Shown: piece after piece, positions 1 through 10,600 of the stretch | How positions within the stretch are numbered: the stretch's first letter is position 1 | Layout of the letters: each line of letters opens with the position of its first letter | Assembly: GCA_020809705.1 (NCBI GenBank) | Contig: CP085825.1 | Location: forward strand, 2,356,001 to 2,420,000 | Length of the DNA: 64,000 bases | Reading direction: 5' to 3' | Source of the DNA: Calonectria ilicicola | Lineage: Eukaryota; Ascomycota; Sordariomycetes; Hypocreales; Nectriaceae | Program-made: the position numbers and the translations under genes | The notes under the pieces: generated by a model | The model's database searches: none | The model's input: only the letters and a program-made list of their open reading frames with translations | What the model was told of the DNA's origin: nothing

Positions 1-389
1 GTCTCTTGGGTGGAATCTTCAACAAATTTAGCAGAGCCTGCTGGGATTTTGTTCTCTTTGGACTGTGCGCTAAGAGGTCTGGTGTCGGTGTTATCGTCGA
101 GGACAGGAATACTGCGAGACTTGGGCATGCCGAAAAACTCGGGCCACTTGCGGTGTGCAGCCTCCCAGTTGACGGGCAGGTTTCGTGGAGCAGCTGTGAT
201 ACGAGCAATATCTTCATTAAGTCTGCGCGTTGATTCACCGTCAGGGTCGGAGAAAACGGAGGAGATTGTTGGGCTGACGGTCCCGTGTGAACCAGTGGAT
301 GATGGTGGTGAGTTGAAAGGGTTCTCGCGATTCGCGTTCATTTCTCTCAGGATGCGAGAGCGATATCTGCTGGCGGTATCGACCTCCAT
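1..389 (-). CDS. 5' part of an unrecognised protein gene (runs off the left edge)
   Basis: On the minus strand an ATG at 389 opens a frame that stays open to the window edge, giving 129 residues with no stop. The N-terminus is MEVDTASRYRSRIL, followed by a Ser/Pro-rich stretch and a segment with NWEAAHRKWPEFFG. The composition is biased to Arg, Asn, Ser and Asp, as in the disordered N-termini of cytoskeletal or spindle-pole coiled-coil proteins. No domain can be named from this fragment. The gene is divergent from the GH76 gene at 1794, with about 1.4 kb between the two starts. The start is supported by loss of the open frame's protein-like character upstream of it. Function is unknown; I am fairly sure it is a real coding exon because the frame is long, non-repetitive and ends at a plausible ATG. 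Confidence 0.6.
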   Translation of the reverse strand, partial: MEVDTASRYRSRILREMNANRENPFNSPPSSTGSHGTVSPTISSVFSDPDGESTRRLNEDIARITAAPRNLPVNWEAAHRKWPEFFGMPKSRSIPVLDDNTDTRPLSAQSKENKIPAGSAKFVEDSTQE

Positions 390-1793
390 GGTTCTGAGTG
401 CGCGTGATGGCGCGTGGTGATGGACAAAAGCAGGCGGTATGGGCGTGTTTTAATATGATAAGCTCGTGATGGGGTTACTGGGAATGGTCAATGGTAAGAT
501 AAGCCAGTTTTATCACGCGCTGAAAAAGAATTGCGCGTTGGCATGGACGTAGACTGAAGGCTGACAAGCCGTGGGTGGATGTGGTAAAGAGGACGAGGGA
601 TGAAGTCGTGCGTTGTGGGTTTTGGTCACGGAAAACCAAAGCGCCATCTGTTTTGGGACGAAAGTAAACAAAGCACCCCGTCCACTTTGCGTGCCCCACT
701 TTCGGGGGAATCGCGCCCCCTCACTCGCTGGAGCAGTGAGGCGAAACAACCTATCGGCGGGAGAAGCCCACTAGCAAACCGCGACCAACCACTAAAAACA
801 CTGGCAGGCTCACTGAAGGAAACTGTACCTGGAGCCCAATTGGGTGCGCTGGCCAGTGAATGTGAGCGTGACCTGCAAGGGTGAGCACACGGGAGCTGAG
901 AAGCCAAAGAGGGTTTATCCAGCCAGCCAACATCTGCCCAAGAGGTCGATGATTGCGAGAGGTATTGCCAGGATTCCCATTCAACATATCTGAGACGCTA
1001 CTCTGAGGCATCGTATTCAATTGTGAATTGTAGGTATGTATGAGCGGAGGGCTCCCCCGGACCGCGCTCATCGCGCTCTAACAGATCCGCCAAAACCTAC
1101 ATTGACCCCACACGCGTTCGCGACCGCTGCCACCCAGGATAACGATCGGCCAAGGGAGCGAGCGTTCAATACAGGCGCTATGGTCAGGATTAATTTTTTC
1201 AGGCAAAGAATGTGAAACCAGTGATCACGTGGGCCAAGCTGATCTCTAGCGTCAGTAGCCAAGCTCATGGCGAGCCCTGCCCGCCCGTCGCCCGCCTGTC
1301 ACCCTCCCCAAACTGCTCCGTCCATTCATAGCACCGAGCGCTAGTCATGTCCTGACGGTTTCGTAGGGATTTCCCCGTGGCCCACTTACTCTCTGTCTGC
1401 GCCACCACTGTCTGGACCACGAACCGGCTGAGTGGTGGGCAAAATCGTCGCACCTTGGCTTGCTTTCTCTCAAGACAAGACCAAATCCTAGTCGCCCGCC
1501 TTTCGGTCAGGACCAGATCGCCTCGCAAGATAAAGCAAGACATTCCATCTTTCGTCCCTCGTTTTCTTGACCTGTGATACTCCCCTTGTTGTCCAAGATC
1601 TTGCTGCAGCCCCTCTCACCCTTACTTTTTCTTATCTTACGCGTCGTGTCTCACCCCCGAAATCGCCTGTCAACGAATATCATGAATTATCCTCTCTCAT
1701 AAAACCCGCACGCTGTGGCCAAACACTCCTGTCGCCTAACGCACGATAAAAATCTACTTCTATTGTATCACGATTGTATGTTGCTCGCTCGCC
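390..1793. promoter_or_regulatory. Divergent intergenic region upstream of two genes
   Basis: This 1.4-kb stretch separates the starts of the minus-strand gene at the left edge and the plus-strand GH76 gene. The last 250 bases on the plus strand are rich in C and T, the usual look of a fungal core promoter and 5' leader. An E-box CACGTG lies at 1226-1231. No open frame here looks like a real protein. Confidence 0.45.
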
Positions 1794-3689
1794 ATGGTCC
1801 GGCTCTCGACCGTGGCTGCATTCGGCAGCCTTCTCAGTGCTCAAATTGGGCTGGCTGCCCCAGCTCAAAATGATGGGCAGCAGTATTGCCCCGTTATCTA
1901 CGATGGAAGGCGGAGAGACTGCAAGTCATTTTCTGGGGCATTTGGTTCTGTTTCTTCCAAGGAATCAAAGCCTCCGTCTGTGGATTCTCGTGTGATTGAC
2001 TATGCTGTGCAAGCCATGGTTGTCTTGCAGGATCACTATTTTGACACTGACTTCAATACTTGGCCCACTGCCATAGATTGGACTGCCGCCTTTACTGGAA
2101 CCGCAATCGCAGGTTTATTGACTACATTGTCCAAGTCTTTGTTATCTGTCGAACTTGGTGGCACAAGCAACTGGAAAGCCAAAGAAAACCTCATTTCATC
2201 CTACTATGCTCAATTGGTCGGGTCATACTTTGGCCAGGATATACTTTCGATTCGGGGAGAGGTAAATTAATTGAGGCAGCATAAAGTCATGATTTACTAA
2301 TACACATCACAGGCTTATGACGATATTCTATGGGTAGCCCTTGGCTGGATTGAAGCCATCAAGTTTGTGAGAACGCACACCAGTTTACATTACCCGCAGC
2401 GCAATGTAGGCGACATAGGCCCCGAGAGTGATATCATGGAAATAATGGGCTCGATTCCATGGCATGGCGAAACTTGGTTCTCATCATTTGCTCATCGGGC
2501 TCGTGTCTTTTGGAACCTAGGATCACCAGGATGGGAAACCAAATTCTGCCAGGGGGGCATGGTGTGGAACCCTCGTCTACAGCCTTACAAAAACGCCATT
2601 ACCAATGAGCTGTGGATTTCGGCGTCTATTTCCATGTATGAATATTTTCCTGGTGACAACTTTACTTCACCATGGCTTACGGCCGCTGTTTTCCCCAAGA
2701 AAGACCCAGCCCATCTCAAGGCAGCATTGGACGGGTACAAGTGGCTCATGGGCATAAACATGACCAATAGCCATGGTTTATTCGTCGACGGTTATCATAT
2801 CGACTCGAGGATACCAGGGAACACAAAGTGCGATGTGCGCGACGAAATGGTATACACTTACAACCAAGGTGTTATCCTGACAGGCCAACGAGGGTTATGG
2901 GCTATTAGCGGCAATCCATCTTATCTTAAAAATGGGCATGATTTAATTCAGGCCGTTATTAAAGCGACGGGCTGGGATCTTGGGGAGAATAAACCCATCG
3001 ACGACCTAGGGTCGATACCCTCGGGTCAATTGCCTGTCTGGCGAGGGCTCGGCCGTGGGGGTGTGATGGAGGAACAGTGCGATGCAAGCGGTACATGTTC
3101 ACAGGATGGGCAAACCTTCAAAGGTATATTCTTTCATCACCTTGCCACATTTTGTTCCGTTCTGGAACCAATTGGGGTCGAAGAGGGCATGGGTTTCGAT
3201 GAGCGTAGCTATCAGAAAGTAAAGGTTGCCCACACAAACGCTTGCACCTCTTACTTGGATTGGCTCAAGCACAATGTTTTCGCAGCCATGGGCACCCGTG
3301 ATGAGACGGGACTCTTTGGCATGTGGTGGGGAGCGGGGATCTTCGATGCGCTAGTAACACTTGACAACGATGGCATCGATCATTTTATGGCGAACTCGAC
3401 AGATTATCGCAATCAGGGAACCCCACAGGACGACACATGGGGAGGGAGCCAACCATGGGTCCCGGGTGGAGGACGCTGGCCTGGACTTAACCCCGCAACA
3501 CCAGGGCAACAGGTATTTGGGAAGGTCGAGGATGCTCAGGGCACGGGATACGGGTCTGGACAAGCATCTGGTATGGGAAAACGAATCCTCAATGATCCAA
3601 ATGTGAGAGGAAGGGGCAGAACGCTGGAGACACAAATTGGAGGTCTTTCACTGCTAAGGGCATACTGGGAGCTATCGCAGTCCTCTTGA
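1794..3689 (+). CDS. Secreted GH76 mannan endo-1,6-alpha-mannosidase (Dcw1/Dfg5 family)
   Basis: Two exons, 1794-2261 and 2313-3689, give 614 residues; the 51-nt intron has donor GTAAAT, branch region TTTACTAATAC and acceptor ACAG, and the frame is kept. Residues 1-22 form a signal peptide ending near LAAP. The body shows GH76 hallmarks: the DD pair in YDDILWVALGWIEA directly after the intron (the family's catalytic aspartates usually sit in such a pair), plus many aromatic-rich helices and the GGMVWNP motif. GH76 enzymes cleave or transglycosylate alpha-1,6-mannose backbones and, in fungi, help attach GPI proteins to the cell wall. The C-terminus ends in ELSQSS without a hydrophobic tail, so a GPI anchor is unlikely and a secreted, catabolic or wall-remodelling enzyme fits better. 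At 614 residues it is longer than yeast Dcw1. Family assignment is good; the exact substrate is inferred. Confidence 0.85.
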
Positions 3690-4329
3690 TTGGGTTGGTT
3701 TTTATGATTATCTATGATTATGAGCGGGAGGAAATATCACATACATAGGCTGGCATACTCAGGTTGTTAGAGTGGACTTTGGATCAAATTAGGCATTAAC
3801 AATTGGCTGTTAAAAGTACTGGGTAACATCAGACATGTTCGCTCGCTCGGTCTCGTTCACTCGGTCTCGTTGAGAAGTAGGCTGTGGGCCTTTGCTCTCG
3901 GCACAGATATCCGAACGCGCATCAAGCCCAAACGTCATCCCACACTGCTAAATGTGTAGCAGGCTGACGTTGCGATCTTGGAGGCCGTAAAAAAAGCGGG
4001 GCATGATTGGCAGTGTGTAGTCGCGCCAAGCCTTTTCTAGAAATCGATTCGAAATCCCCATCGTGGCACTGCCAACGCCAAGGTGGCTGCGCATCCGAAA
4101 TCTGGGGGCTTGGAGATCTGCTTCGAATCGGCAGCTCCTTTGGGCTTGGTTCACACATTTCAAGAGAAGGAGTCAAAGATATAAGAAAGATGGGATCTGG
4201 ATGCAAGACGCCATTATTTTAGACCATCATCACCACAGGAGAGTTACCCTATACCTTCTAGCGCCTAGCATTACAGAGCGCTTGCGACAAGTCAGCTCCA
4301 GTCTCAATCTATAGGCCTTTTTCCTAAGT

Positions 4330-4364
<35 letters not shown>

Positions 4365-4403
4365 CTTCGGATTTTTTTCCCTTCTTCTTTTGGACATTTA
4401 ATC
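3690..4403. other. Intergenic region with a short tandem duplication and an AT microsatellite
   Basis: There is no convincing gene. A short direct duplication of ctcggtctcgttca-like sequence occurs at about 3844-3874, and a pure AT dinucleotide run lies just before the next gene. The region holds the 3' end of the GH76 transcript and the promoter of the gene at 4404. Confidence 0.5.
4337..4364. repeat. (AT)14 microsatellite 40 nt upstream of a start codon
   Basis: A perfect run of AT dinucleotides sits 40 bases before the ATG at 4404. It may act as or next to a TATA element, and its length could vary between strains. Confidence 0.95.
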
Positions 4404-5000
4404 ATGGCTTTAATCGTCGGAATGCTTGCCCGCAAAATCGGGACAATGATGAACGATTCTCACAATCAAGAAGCACCCCAACAACAACAGCAACAACATT
4501 GGCAAGGTCCATACAACTCCAATCACCACCACCAGCACAACATGCAGTATGGTCCCCAGACCCATTACGACCAATCACCCATGCACGGGGGATACTATTA
4601 CCACAACTCACCCCCAATGGCACAACGTCCGGCGGTCGGCCACCGTGCAGAGCGGCATTATCGTCGTGCAGAGCGAACAATGATGCGAGCCGAGCATAAG
4701 GCAGAGAAACAATGCCGAAGAGCGGAGAGAGACATTCGCAGGGCTGAACGTCGCGGTGAGATTATCCCGGATGTGTCAGCGGTGCATCGGCCGACTAATG
4801 GACCGGCGTACCCTGCTGTCAACCAGGGATATGAGATGAGGGATATGGGGTGTTACCAGCAACAACAGCCGCAGCCACAGCACTATCCCCAGAGTGCGCC
4901 CAGCTTTGGAAGCCGAGATATCGGGCACGCAGGGGCTTCATCTCGTCAGACGGAAGATGTGCCACCTCCTGCTTATGAAGAAGTTGAGAAGAAGCAGTAA
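4404..5000 (+). CDS. Small Gln/His-rich protein with RAER repeats and a PPxY motif
   Basis: An intronless frame of 198 residues. Three regions are visible: a short N-terminus with possible helical character (MALIVGMLARKIG); a Gln/His/Asn-rich low-complexity stretch at about residues 20-70; and a highly charged segment at about residues 75-120 in which Arg-Ala-Glu units recur (RAERHYRRAER, RRAERDIRRAER), likely a single long alpha-helix. The C-terminus carries VPPPAYEEV, a PPxY motif of the kind bound by WW domains of Nedd4/Rsp5-type ubiquitin ligases. Such a protein could be an adaptor, but I do not recognise the family. It has its own flanks with an AT run upstream and a TTA run downstream. 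Coding status is supported by length, by biased but plausible composition, and by a clear C-terminal motif. Confidence 0.7.
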   Translation: MALIVGMLARKIGTMMNDSHNQEAPQQQQQQHWQGPYNSNHHHQHNMQYGPQTHYDQSPMHGGYYYHNSPPMAQRPAVGHRAERHYRRAERTMMRAEHKAEKQCRRAERDIRRAERRGEIIPDVSAVHRPTNGPAYPAVNQGYEMRDMGCYQQQQPQPQHYPQSAPSFGSRDIGHAGASSRQTEDVPPPAYEEVEKKQ

Positions 5001-5136
5001 GAGTAAGACTAATTGAGTCTGTGGGTCACTGCTTTCACGACCTAGTTACGAAATAGGGAGGTGTTGGGAGTACGGGATTTGGAAGGATTTGGAAACTGCA
5101 ATATTCCATTTTATTAGACTTTGTGTAAATAGAGTT

Positions 5137-5157
5137 TTATTATTATTATTATTATTA
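5137..5157. repeat. (TTA)7 microsatellite
   Basis: A run of TTA units in the 3' flank of the small PPxY gene. Confidence 0.9.
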
Positions 5158-5573
5158 CATATGTATGGTCAGGTGTTCTAGAAAAAATGCCGAAAACATT
5201 CGATTTCGATATCTCGGGGATCTCTCAGTGTGTACTTTGGACCCGACTTTCGGCAGCGGTCTGATCAAAACAAATGCCGTGGCTGCGGTTGGATTGGACC
5301 CCTTGCAGCAGTGTGTCAGCCCCCTCCGATATCGAAACCCCCGCCGCAATTGAGTCCGTGTTATCACCCCACCACTTGATAGGGTCAGCTACGCTCAAAC
5401 AGCCGAACTAGCCATTGATAGTTGATGAAAAAAAGAGAGACATCCTTGCAACACGAAAACCGTAAATTGATAGGATCTTTGGCAACTCGGCTAGATGTTC
5501 CCAAGTGAGGAACTATCGGAAGCTTCCTTCACCGACAGGGAATGGGCATGGTCCCAGAATCAAATTGGGTAGG

Positions 5574-5580
5574 TGAGTCA
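5574..5580 (+). promoter_or_regulatory. Gcn4/CPC1 binding site TGAGTCA upstream of threonine dehydratase
   Basis: The palindromic heptamer TGAGTCA matches the bZIP Gcn4/CPC1 consensus exactly and lies 208 bases upstream of the ATG at 5788. Amino acid biosynthetic genes, including yeast ILV1, are known targets of this general amino acid control. Binding here is inferred. Confidence 0.6.
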
Positions 5581-5787
5581 GTGGTGCGGAAGTTTACGTA
5601 TTCGTACCCGTAGCCGACAGCATGCAGGTGCTCGTCGCCACTGTAAAATCCCTGCGATTGCCACGTGCGGATGGCGTAAACCACGGTGCCAACTTGATTG
5701 CAAGCTACCAAAAAAAATCAAGGTCCGATTCTTCGGCGGTGACTGTTCCACCTCATCTTTACATCAACAAAACACTGTCTGCCCAAG

Positions 5788-7605
5788 ATGCCTTCACTTC
5801 AAGAGTCACCCGAGGTTACGGTAGTTACCAATGGCACCGCAAGCGCGATTGCCAATGGTGCCAATGGCGAACCAAGACCACAGACGCCTCCCGACGGAAT
5901 GGCTTTAACCGAGTATAGCGCCAACCCCTCCACGCCGTCCGAGGAGAGGCGGGCTCGCATCAAAGAGATTGTCCCCGAGGAGTATCTTCTTCCTACGGGC
6001 TACCCCGATGTGAGAAGACTTGATATCCAGCAAGCGCGTCGTTGAAAAACAAGAGCTAATAGTTTAATCCTCCAGTATCTCCGTCTCATCGCGAGCGCCA
6101 CCTCGCGCGTCTACGAGGCCTGCAAGGTCACTCCATTGACTCACGCCATCAACCTGAGCAACCGCCTCCAATGCAATGTTCTACTCAAGCGCGAAGATGA
6201 ACAGCCCGTATTCAGCTTCAAGCTGCGTGGCGCGTACAATAAAATGGCCCATCTGGATCCTGCTGTGAGCTGGAAGGGTGTCGTCTGCTGCTCTGCTGGC
6301 AACCATGCTCAAGGCGTCGCCTATTCCGCTCGCAAACTCAAGATTCCCGCCACCATCATCATGCCCGAAGCTACACCTAGTATCAAGCACACCAACGTTG
6401 CTAGACTAGGCGGCCATGTTGTCCTACACGGTGCCGACTTTGATGCTGCCAAGGAAGAGTGCGCCCGACGAGAAAAGCAGGAGGGTCTCATCAATATCCC
6501 GCCTTTCGATGACCCATATGTCATTGCTGGCCAAGGAACCATCGGAAATGAATTGTTTGGCCAGGTCAATATGGCCAAGGTTGAGGCCATCTTTTGCTGC
6601 TGTGGAGGTGGTGGACTCATCGCCGGTATCGGTCTCTACGTCAAGAGAATGGCCCCCCATGTTAAAGTCATCGGCGTTGAAGCCCATGATGCCAATGCCA
6701 TGGCACAGTCATTGGAGAAGGGCGAGCGAGTAGTACTGAAGAGCGTCGGCCTGTTTGCCGACGGTGCCGCGGTGAAAACTGTTGGTGAGGAGACGTTCCG
6801 TATTGCCAAGGAGGTGGTGGACGAAGTCATTCAGGTGTCAACCGATGAGATTTGTGCCGCCATCAAGGACATGTACGATGACACTCGCTCAGGCCTGGAG
6901 CCTGCCGGTGCGTTGTCCATTGCTGGCCTGAAGAAGTATGTTGCACAGAACCCTTCGAGGGACACGAAACGAACCCTTATTGCCGTGACTTCGGGAGCCA
7001 ACATGAACTTTGACCGTTTGAGGTTCGTCGCCGAACGTGCTACCCTTGGTGAGGGAAAAGAAGTTTTGCTTGCCGTTCAGGCCCCCGAGCGCCCTGGCTC
7101 ATTCGTTCAACTTATCAACTCCGTCATGCCTCATGCTGTCACTGAGGTTTCATACCGATACGCTGATGGAGAAGTGGCCAATGTCCTCATTGGTTTATCT
7201 CTTATGGCACCAGCGGACCAGCGATCCGAGGAGCTGAGCATGCTTCTTGGTCGCATCAGGAGCAATGGCACAAGTGTCACCGATCTATCGGGTGATGAGC
7301 TAGCAAAGAGTCACATCCGATATTTGAACGGTGGTCGCTCAAACGTGGCTAACGAGCGCCTGTACATGTTTACCTTCCCCGAGAGGCCTGGTGCTCTTGA
7401 GAAGTTCCTGGTTACTCTGCGACCCAAGTTCAACATTAGCTTGTTCCAGTACCGTAACTTCGGCGGTGACGTAGGCAAGATTCTCACTGGTATCCTGTGC
7501 CCTGATGAGGAGGTTCCCGAGCTGAGGAAGTTTCTTGAGCAGATTGGTTATCCTTACGAGGACTGTACTAGTTCAGATGTGTTCAAGACATTTTTGCGTG
7601 CTTGA
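5788..7605 (+). CDS. ilv1: Threonine dehydratase (threonine deaminase), biosynthetic, PLP-dependent
   Basis: Exons 5788-6009 and 6076-7605 join YPD to YLRLIA and give 583 residues. The enzyme converts L-threonine to 2-oxobutanoate plus ammonia, the committed step of isoleucine synthesis. The PLP lysine is K123 in SFKLRGAYNKM; the SAGNHAQG phosphate-cofactor loop and the glycine loop CGGGGLIAGI follow. Two ACT-like regulatory modules occupy the C-terminal part, each opening with an ERPG turn (APERPGSF and FPERPGAL); these are the isoleucine/valine allosteric sites in the biosynthetic class. The fungal enzyme normally works in mitochondria, yet the N-terminus MPSLQESPEVTVVTNG has no arginine-rich presequence, so either an alternative first exon or a cryptic signal is possible. 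A Gcn4/CPC1 site upstream fits regulation by amino acid starvation. Confidence 0.95.
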
Positions 7606-10600
7606 AGCCAATTGAGCGAGGAAATATGAGCATTATTCAAGCGTTGCAATAACGACCTCAAATCATGGATTGCGAAGCTGGCGTTTATGAGGCTTGATGC
7701 GATTTCGATAAAATGATGATTTTTTGTATATAGAGCTAATATGTGGTGGGATTAGAGATGTATGGTCATGTCGAGATACTTTTGACTATGATTTCGTTGA
7801 GCGGGTTTGCAGAATTCATGCCGAGGATGTTGCTCTTGTGCCGGAACTGAGCGATTAGACCGCGAGTACCCAGACTTGATGTAACCTCGTGTTGTCATTT
7901 AGAGCCGAATAACTACAAGCGAAATTCTATTGGATTATGCACCTAGGGTTCAGAGTCCCGTTTGATTGTGTCTATTTCGTACTTCTTAACTCACGCTCCA
8001 ATCATGTTTCATATGTCATCGGTGTCTGAATGTGCGTGGTTGTTTCATCACTATGAGTTGACCAGATTGTGCACCAGGCTTTGGGCAGGCATTGTATGCT
8101 CCCACACACGTGGAACAGAGACAGACTCAGCGCCACGTCCAGGTTTCGAATTCGGCCAACAGCTGGAATGTGGAAAATACATGGCATAACTGGAAGACAA
8201 ATGCGTCAAGCCGGAACCGACCGATTGGTAGGTTAATTGAAATGTCGATTCACCATGTTTCCTTTTCCGTCTCTCAATTGACCTGAGACAAGGCGGTTTC
8301 CCACAAGTAACCGCGGCGCAATTGCAAAGACCTTAGTGTCAAGGGATCCTTTGCCGCCCGAGTGCTCGGATGCAGACACGGGGCAGCCAATTCACCGCCG
8401 CATTGAGCATGGAGATGAAGAATTGAGAATTAAGCTTTTACAGTGCAGAACCCCCCCCAAAGCCGACACGTTGACACGGGATTGCCTGAATGCAGTTGTG
8501 TGCAGGCTGGCCTTTGTAGAAAAGCAGCACTAGACGCCTGTAGGAGCCTCTGCTTGGGGCCTAGCGGCCAACTTAGGGTTGGTGCCGGCTTGATTGTGGG
8601 ACACGGCTTTCAGGTGAGGCCACAGTGTATGCCATCATAATTTTGGGCCATTGTAGTCGGTGACGGGTGAGGACGAACGTGTATTTGGTGCAACGTGGGA
8701 TATTACCTCGGATTCTGTAAATTGAAAAGGGACATGGGGTTCACTCATGGGGTAATATTAAAATGAGGTGCAGGCGATCTTGGCAACAAAGGGGAATGAC
8801 GAGCTGCAGAACAATGTTCAGGGCAAAATGAACCAGAAAGAAGCAACAAAGATTAGATAAAACAACGTGGCGGGGGGTCTTAAACAATTGTCGAGGGGGA
8901 GGGGTGTGCCTGTGAGTGAGCCGTGGCCGACTGTGTAACACTGAGACGTCATGTGCTTGGTCGCGTGTGCTGGGACCCGATGACGAAGTAGGCCCGGCGT
9001 GCTCGCTTGACTGAGCCGCTGGAAGAGACAAAAAGCAATTATGGCGAGGAAAAAGAAACCCAAAGCAGAAGGGACCATCAGAAAAGCGAGGGAGCAATTT
9101 CACGTAGCGTCTTCTAGCGGGCTTCTAATGCCGGGGTAGGATGCAGCTTGGTTGCGTTGGGGTGGGCGATTGGCCGTGGCTGCTGTTAGTTCTCCCACCT
9201 GATGGGTTTTTAACACGGTTTCAGCTCTTCTTCTTCCACTCTTTCCTTTTGGGTTAGGGAGGAAAGCGCCGAGCTTTTTTTATCTTTCGCATGGCGTTTA
9301 CGGATTGCAGGCTAAAATTGCCGGGCAAATCACGTCCGGATGTGATTGAAACAATGAAGATGGACACACAAAATCGGTTGACAGCCGATCGTGGAGCGGT
9401 CGGCTTGGAGTAAGGTTTGGAGACGGCTGCTACTCTGGGCCACTGAACTTGTCAAAAGGGATCTTCATGTTTCCGTTCGCCACCAGGACGGATTGTAGCA
9501 CTGCAGCAGTGATGACTGGTGGACTTGGTGGGTTCGTGCAGCGAATCCACGGCGCGTTCGGCGGTGGCCTGGATCGCTGATGAAACAGGGCCAGTGGCAG
9601 ATGTGGGCAGTGACGTTTCGTCTCACTTTCATCTCAGGCCCTGTCCAGCTTGTGCCGCGTCCCCATGCCCTCAGCAAACAAGGCTCGCTGCAAAGCGGTA
9701 CGCCATGCAGCAGGGCCCCAGTCAGCTGCTTGCTGTTGACATGTTTATCGAGGTTGGTGCCAAGGACCCGGATCTGGACTCGCCGTTGCTTTTGCGGTGG
9801 AAATAGAAGACGCTGCAGCGAACTAGAGGCGCTTCCGCGATCCCGTCTTCAGCTCCAAGAAAAAGCAATGTGATAGACAGAACACGCGGGTGTCGCCGGG
9901 ATGGATGCACACAAGGAGCCGCCGTTCGTTCAGCTCCAACCTGAGTTGGTGTTTGCTTGCCGTGGTTCTTTTTTTTTTTATTTTTGAAATCGTGCCAGTG
10001 GATCTCTCCGGCCGATCAGGATGATCGACGCAGGCCAAGTGCGTAGTGGAGAGGTACGACCAAAACAAACCACTAAAGGGGATAGAAAATGCCCGGGCTT
10101 GGCTCGCGAAACCGATAGTGACAGGCCCCCCCGGCTGGACGCGAGTGCTCGGGTTGCGCCAGAAGTTTCTTTCCACGGCTTGCGTCTATTATGATCGCGT
10201 CAATAGCGAGCTCCAGGGTCACCATGTGCTGTGTACCTGAGAGGCTCCTTGTTCCCCGTGCCCAGTGGCCGGCGCACTGACCCCCGGAGACTTCAGAAGG
10301 CCTCGGGGCCTGCAGGTGCTCTGTGCGCACTCGGTCATCTGCGCCTGGGGCCGCTCTTGTAGGGGGGTCTGGGGGGGTTTCCAGGGGCCGCTAGCAGGGC
10401 CCTGTGCGATGCCTGAGACAACCAGTGGTCGGCGCGGCGGGTGGGTGGGTTCTGTACAGGCCACTTCAACACCCGCCGCCACCGCAGCACGCGCCCGTCA
10501 ATGCACTGCAACGCGGGCAGCTACATGACCTCAACTCAATCAACCCAACTCAGGCACACATAGCCTGTGGATGGCAATCTGTCGTCGCTGCGCCGGACCG

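Larger units (their letters stand above)
5001..5787. promoter_or_regulatory. Intergenic region and promoter of threonine dehydratase
   Basis: About 790 bases. The first part is the 3' flank of the preceding gene with a TTA run. The second part contains a Gcn4/CPC1 site (5574-5580) and an E-box CACGTG at 5662-5667. No protein gene is supported. Confidence 0.55.

Noticed and set aside
5622..5918. Frame overlapping the threonine dehydratase start, a possible targeting exon
   Set aside because: It is in another frame, continues into the real exon, and no splice pair links it to the catalytic frame.
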